Both the position numbers and the translations under genes were made by a program. From LGRD01 sp031415135 (GTDB lineage Bacteria > Pseudomonadota > Gammaproteobacteria > Burkholderiales > Burkholderiaceae_C), in the NCBI GenBank assembly GCA_031415135.1, contig JANORB010000037.1:1-27625 (forward strand): a stretch of 27,625 bases of DNA, given 5' to 3'. The notes below the pieces were generated by a model. It did no database searches. It was given only the letters and a program-made list of their open reading frames with translations, and was not told the origin of the DNA. The first letter of the stretch is position 1, and every line of letters begins with the position of its first letter. Shown piece after piece: positions 24,293 to 27,625 of the stretch.

Positions 24293-25033
24293 TCACGCGC
24301 TGACCGGCGCGAACGGCGCCAGCAGACCGGCATACGCCTTGGGCAGCGGGCTGGCGTAGTCACCGCGCTTGCTCGTGCCCAGGCCCACACGCACCAGCGC
24401 CTCGGCCATGGCCACGGCGACGGCGACGCCGTCGATCACCGGCACCCCGAGTTCGGCGGACAGGCGCTCGCACAGGTCGGCCATGCCGGCGCAGCCCAGC
24501 ACGATGGCGCCGCAGCCGTCTTGCGCGAGCGCGTGCCGGCATTCGGCCAGGATCTTGCGGTACGCGTCACTGTGCGGGTCTTCGAGTTCGAGCACCGGCA
24601 CGTCGCAGGCGCGCACCGCGCGGCAATGGCCGCCCACGCCGTACTTGGTGACCAGGTGCTGCGCGATCACCACCGTGCGCGCCAGCGTGGTGACGACCGT
24701 GAATCCGGTGGCCACAAAACACGCCGCGCGCATGGCCGCCTCGGCGATCCCGAGCACCGGCCCGCGCGCCAACTCGCGCGCCGCGTCGAGGCCGGGGTCA
24801 CCGAAACAGGCGATCACGTAGGCATCGACGCCCTCGGCCTCGCCCTTGCGCACCTCGTCCAGCAGGCCGACACACGCCATCGCTTCGTCATAGTGGCCCT
24901 CGATCGAGGCCGGCCCGTGCTGCGGGCTCACGGCCACGATCTCGACCCCCTGCGAGACCACCGCCGCCGCCGCGGCGCCGATCTTGCGGGTCATCGACCA
25001 CGTGGTGTTGGGATTGATTACCTTGATGCGCAC
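24293..25033 (-). CDS. Hydantoin / Asp-Glu racemase family protein
   Basis: A 246-residue cofactor-independent racemase. The opening MRIKVINPNTTWSMT (GTG start, AAAGGGG about eight bases upstream) is typical of the hydantoin-racemase (HyuE) branch. The two catalytic cysteines lie in IACFGDPG (Cys76) and VLGCAGM (Cys181); I recall the same two positions being catalytic in characterised hydantoin racemases. PVIDGVAVAVAMAEALV near the end is also conserved. These enzymes interconvert D- and L-5-substituted hydantoins, or in relatives aspartate/glutamate or allantoin. It is divergent from a branched-chain-type ABC transporter operon that may import its substrate. No hydantoinase or carbamoylase is in the window. 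Confidence 0.9.
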   Translation of the reverse strand: MRIKVINPNTTWSMTRKIGAAAAAVVSQGVEIVAVSPQHGPASIEGHYDEAMACVGLLDEVRKGEAEGVDAYVIACFGDPGLDAARELARGPVLGIAEAAMRAACFVATGFTVVTTLARTVVIAQHLVTKYGVGGHCRAVRACDVPVLELEDPHSDAYRKILAECRHALAQDGCGAIVLGCAGMADLCERLSAELGVPVIDGVAVAVAMAEALVRVGLGTSKRGDYASPLPKAYAGLLAPFAPVSA

Positions 25034-25236
25034 GCTCGGCCCCTTTCCATTTGTCTACGGGTTATCACTGATTCTGTGAACTGAATGATAGCCTACATTG
25101 TACACAATCGCAACGACAGACTGCATGCATAAGTCAGCGATTGATGTCTCTGCACCGCTGTCCGCAAACCCGGCCGAAGCCCGGCTCGCGGTCGCCCAGG
25201 CAAGGCTTCCGCATCCATTTGTCTGAAAGGAAAGTG
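25034..25236. promoter_or_regulatory. Divergent control region between racemase and ABC transporter genes
   Basis: This 203-base gap is clearly AT-richer than its surroundings between about 25040 and 25140. It must contain the promoters for both directions. It holds the palindrome described separately, a TGCATGCA palindrome at 25122-25129 and a short TCAC-N7-GTGA repeat near 25067. TTGTAC at 25099-25104 could serve as a -35 box for the transporter, but no well-spaced -10 is evident. Confidence 0.5.
25097..25108. promoter_or_regulatory. Operator-like palindrome ATTGT-AC-ACAAT
   Basis: ATTGT and ACAAT form a perfect 5-base inverted repeat around AC. The TTGT-N2-ACAA form resembles operators bound by GntR/FadR-type (FCD) regulators, which often control uptake and catabolic operons like this one. 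That assignment is inference from the motif, since no regulator gene is in the window. It lies midway in the divergent gap and could control both genes. Confidence 0.45.
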
Positions 25237-26430
25237 ATGAACAAGCGATTCCATCTCCGGCTGACTTTGGCCGCCGCAATTGCTCCCTGGGTCGGGCTCG
25301 GCTCCGTGGCGCACGCGCAGGATGTGCTCAAGATCGGTGTCAACGGCGTCATGTCCGGCGAGGCCGCGTCGTGGGGGCTGGTCAACAAGTACTGCGCCGA
25401 AACCACCGCCGACATGGTCAACGCCAAAGGCGGCGTCGACATCGGCGGCAAGAAGTACAAGCTCGAGGTCGTGGCGCTCGACGACAAGAATGACCCGAAA
25501 GTCTCGGTCACCAATGCCGAGAGGCTCACCAGCCAGGGCATCAAGTACATCATCGGCCCGAACATCGACACCACCGCGCTGGCCGTCAAGCCGGTGATGG
25601 AGCGTGCCAAGGCCCTGAACTTCCCGTATGCGTTCGCCAAGGAGCTCTACAAGGCGCCGGCCAACGCGTCGGTGCTGGGCATGGTGGCCAGCTACCAGGT
25701 CGGCCCGATCATGTACGAGTACCTCAAGACCAAGAAGGGCGTGAAGTCGATCGCGTTCCTGGCCCGCAACGAGTCGGATGCCAAGAACCAGCAGATCGAA
25801 GGGGTGGAGGCCGCGAAGAAACTGGGCCTCAACGTGGTCGCCGCCAGCGAGAGCTACGAGCCCGGCACCAAGGACTTCATGCCGGTCATGACCAAGGTGA
25901 TCAAGACCAAGCCCGATGCGATCGTGCTGTCCGGCGTGGCGCCGGCCGACGCGCCGCTGCTGAACAAGGCCGCGCGCGACCTCGGCTTCAAGGGCACCAT
26001 CTCGACCGAGACCGCGCAGGACTCGAAGATCCTGGCTCAGGTCGCCGGCGCCAAGGCCAACGGCTTCATGAGCGTGGGCGGCGCGTCGACGCCGGAGATC
26101 CAGTCCGACTACATGAAGGAGTTCGTCGCGGCCTACAAGAAACGTGTCGGCGAGTGGAACGACGAGGCCGGCACCAAGGTGTTTGCGCTGGAGCTGATCC
26201 TCGCGGTGTTGAAGAAGAACCCGGCCGCCATGAATGACGTGGAAGTGTTTAAGAAGGAAATGGCCACGTTCTCGATGCCCAACCCGTTCGTCAAGGGCGG
26301 CGACACCAAGCTCGAATTCGCCGGCGCCGCCGACTTCGGCCGCCGCAGCCAGGTGGGCGTGCCGCTGGTGGTCAATGAATTCCAGGACAAGGACTTCAAG
26401 ACCCTGTTCGTCGGCACGATCAAGAACTAA
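25237..26430 (+). CDS. Branched-chain-type ABC transporter periplasmic receptor
   Basis: A 397-residue type I periplasmic binding protein (LivK/Leu-Ile-Val family). The start at 25237 follows GAAAGGAAAG. The signal peptide MNKRFHLRLTLAAAIAPWVG ends near AHAQ, and the mature protein begins DVLKIGVNGVMSGEAASWG. Family markers are KYKLEVVALDDKNDPKVSV with VTNAERLTSQGIKYIIGPN, and a second lobe with KGVKSIAFLARNESDAKNQ. It delivers a small organic solute to the LivH-type permease encoded 105 bases downstream. The family binds amino acids, amides, urea and aromatic acids; the divergent racemase gene suggests a hydantoin or amino-acid-like ligand, which is inference. Confidence 0.94.
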   Translation: MNKRFHLRLTLAAAIAPWVGLGSVAHAQDVLKIGVNGVMSGEAASWGLVNKYCAETTADMVNAKGGVDIGGKKYKLEVVALDDKNDPKVSVTNAERLTSQGIKYIIGPNIDTTALAVKPVMERAKALNFPYAFAKELYKAPANASVLGMVASYQVGPIMYEYLKTKKGVKSIAFLARNESDAKNQQIEGVEAAKKLGLNVVAASESYEPGTKDFMPVMTKVIKTKPDAIVLSGVAPADAPLLNKAARDLGFKGTISTETAQDSKILAQVAGAKANGFMSVGGASTPEIQSDYMKEFVAAYKKRVGEWNDEAGTKVFALELILAVLKKNPAAMNDVEVFKKEMATFSMPNPFVKGGDTKLEFAGAADFGRRSQVGVPLVVNEFQDKDFKTLFVGTIKN

Positions 26431-26436
26431 AAACCA

Positions 26437-26458
26437 CGGCGGGGCGCCGGCCCCGCCG
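26437..26458 (+). terminator. Perfect GC hairpin between receptor and permease genes
   Basis: CGGCGGGGC (26437-26445) and GCCCCGCCG (26450-26458) form a perfect 9-base-pair stem with a GCCG tetraloop, six bases after the receptor stop. No U-run follows. In ABC operons such intergenic stems typically stabilise the upstream receptor mRNA or let only part of transcription continue, so that receptor exceeds permease. Confidence 0.6.
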
Positions 26459-26535
26459 CCCGCTTGGCTCGGGCCCGCCCACGCGCTTGCGTGCGACGGC
26501 CGAGACACTGTTTCGCGCCCTCAGGGGAACCACTG

Positions 26536-27411
26536 ATGCTCCAGGTCTTCTTCAACGGGATGGTGCTCGGCTCGGTCTACGCGCTGATCGCGCTCGGCCT
26601 GACGATGGTGTTTTCGATCATGCGCGTCGTCAACTTCGCGCACGGCCAGATGTACATGCTGGGCGCCTTCGTCGTGTACTACCTGTACGGCGAATACGGC
26701 CTGCCGTTCTTCGTGGCGCTGCCGGCCGCAGCGCTGGTGCTGGCGCTGGTCGGCGTGGTGTTCAACCGCTTCTTCTTCCAGCCGGTGCTGGCCACCGCCA
26801 CGCGGGAAGAGAACTCGATGCTGATGGCGGTGGGCACCGCGCTGCTGCTGGAGAACCTGGCGCTCACGCTGTTCGGTGAAAAGCAGCGCGGTGTGCCGGC
26901 GGTGGTGGACGGCGCGTTCATCTTCGGCGACGTGGCCGAGGGCGGCGCCATCCTCACCTATCCGAACGCGATGGTCGCGCTGCTGGCCGCCGTCTTCATC
27001 GCCGCGCTGCTGGCGTTCGTGCAGTACACGCGGCCCGGCCGTGCGCTGCGCGCCGTCGCGCAGGACAAGGAGGCCGCGCGCCTGCAGGGCGTGGACGTGA
27101 AGGCCACCACGACGCTGGGCTTTGCCATCGGCGCAGCACTCGCCGGCCTGGCGGGCGGGCTGCTGGTCACGGTGTACGGCATCAACGCCGGCGTCGGCAC
27201 CAACATTTCCACCAAGGCCTTCATCATGATCATGATCGGCGGCGCGGGGGTCACCTCGGGCGCCATCGTCGGCGGCGTGGCGCTGGGTTTTGCCGAAGCG
27301 ATCGGCTACGACCTGCTGCCCGGCAGCGTGACCTACCTGCTGATCTTCGTCGCGATGATCGTCTTTCTGGTCTTCAAGCCGAATGGCTTGTTCGGCAAGC
27401 CCTGGGGCTGA
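26536..27411 (+). CDS. LivH-type branched-chain ABC transporter permease
   Basis: A 291-residue inner-membrane permease with about eight hydrophobic helices. The start at 26536 has AGGGGAA about eight bases upstream and gives MLQVFFNGMVLGSVYALIAL, the characteristic LivH opening. It continues with GLTMVFSIMRVVNFAHGQMYMLG. The cytoplasmic loop that contacts the ATPase has RPGRALRAVAQDKEAARLQGV, followed by GFAIGAALAGLAGGLLV, again conserved. With the upstream receptor and presumably LivM, LivG and LivF genes beyond the window, it forms a high-affinity ATP-driven importer. The stop codon is the first base triplet adjoining the inverted-repeat element that follows. Confidence 0.95.
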   Translation: MLQVFFNGMVLGSVYALIALGLTMVFSIMRVVNFAHGQMYMLGAFVVYYLYGEYGLPFFVALPAAALVLALVGVVFNRFFFQPVLATATREENSMLMAVGTALLLENLALTLFGEKQRGVPAVVDGAFIFGDVAEGGAILTYPNAMVALLAAVFIAALLAFVQYTRPGRALRAVAQDKEAARLQGVDVKATTTLGFAIGAALAGLAGGLLVTVYGINAGVGTNISTKAFIMIMIGGAGVTSGAIVGGVALGFAEAIGYDLLPGSVTYLLIFVAMIVFLVFKPNGLFGKPWG

Positions 27412-27571
27412 GAGGCTGAGAGTCTTTCAATCATGCCCGCTCATCACACCAGAAGACGCCCGCTCGTCGTTGGAAATGCTCGCCAAAGCCCGAGCGATGG
27501 CTGCGCTTTGCGCCTGGGTCGGCCGCCGTCTGGCGCGCTGCTCGGTCACGCTCGAAAAACTCTCAGCCTCT
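27411..27571. repeat. Non-coding element bounded by 18-base inverted repeats
   Basis: The left end (27411-27428) and the right end (27554-27571) are inverted copies matching at 17 of 18 positions; the core AGAGGCTGAGAGT is perfect. The 125-base interior has no plausible open frame. It contains an internal hairpin, GCTCG-N8-CGAGC (27478-27495), and further partial complementarity between its flanks. The element starts on the last base of the permease stop codon and ends seven bases before the AAGGAG of the next gene. It looks like a MITE-like or palindromic repeat inserted in the operon, or a large RNA stem between two transporter genes. Confidence 0.6.
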
Positions 27572-27593
27572 GACAGCAAGGAGCCAACTTCAA

Positions 27594-27625
27594 ATGAACA
27601 CCCTCAAGAAACGCGATCTGCTCAT
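27594..27625 (+). CDS. Start of a further transporter gene (3' truncated), possibly LivM-type permease
   Basis: An ATG at 27594 follows AAGGAG with a suitable 10-base spacing, and the frame MNTLKKRDLL stays open to the window edge. Only ten residues are visible, a short basic leader such as precedes a first membrane helix. The position directly after a LivH-type permease gene suggests the partner permease LivM, but this rests on gene order only. Confidence 0.55.
   Translation, partial: MNTLKKRDLL

Noticed and set aside
1..27625. CRISPR arrays, tRNA or rRNA genes, integrases, transposases and phage genes
   Set aside because: None seen by reading for repeats with spacers, cloverleaf-like arms or characteristic protein motifs. 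The only repeat structures are the short tandem repeats, the hairpins and the element at 27411-27571.

Overview
The window is GC-rich DNA with dense genes and strong G/C bias at third codon positions. It very probably comes from a betaproteobacterium of the order Burkholderiales. The gene families point that way (a Bug-type tripartite-tricarboxylate solute receptor, AMP nucleosidase, DadA, an EF-G paralogue, a Liv-type ABC transporter), but the placement is inference because no rRNA or other phylogenetic marker is present. I see no tRNA, rRNA, CRISPR array, transposase or prophage gene.

Region 1 (1-14832) is a surface or exopolysaccharide locus. It opens with the C-terminal end of a beta-helix type protein. 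A minus-strand block, transcribed from about 6894 down to 334, encodes a GT4 glycosyltransferase, a GT2 glycosyltransferase, a second GT4 enzyme, a degenerate alkaline-phosphatase-fold protein and UDP-glucose 6-dehydrogenase. A divergent plus-strand block (7023-12032) encodes a Wzy/O-antigen-ligase type membrane protein, a membrane-anchored deacetylase-like protein, a Gfo/Idh/MocA oxidoreductase and a translationally coupled NAD-dependent epimerase. A further GT4 gene (minus) and a Wzx-type flippase (plus) are divergently transcribed from a shared 134-base gap. Together these genes could make UDP-glucuronate, modify a nucleotide sugar, assemble a lipid-linked repeat unit with at least four glycosyltransferases, flip it and polymerise or ligate it. 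No initiating glycosyltransferase, Wza or Wzc is in view.

Region 2 (14833-23136) holds housekeeping and accessory single genes: an EF-G-like GTPase, a small hypothetical protein, AMP nucleosidase, D-amino acid dehydrogenase, a lipoprotein cyclophilin, a SET-domain protein, a 106-residue orphan and a MaoC-type hydratase. Several convergent or tandem junctions carry strong GC hairpins without U-tracts.

Region 3 (23252-27625) is about transport and small-molecule metabolism: a Bug-type periplasmic receptor, then a hydantoin/Asp-Glu racemase divergent from a branched-chain-type ABC transporter (receptor, LivH-type permease, start of a further gene). The shared 203-base gap is AT-richer and contains an operator-like palindrome. 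The gap after the permease holds an approximately 160-base element bounded by 18-base inverted repeats.

Most worth following up: the alkaline-phosphatase-fold protein that has lost metal ligands, the anchored deacetylase-like protein, the inverted-repeat element at the right end, and the racemase/transporter pair.
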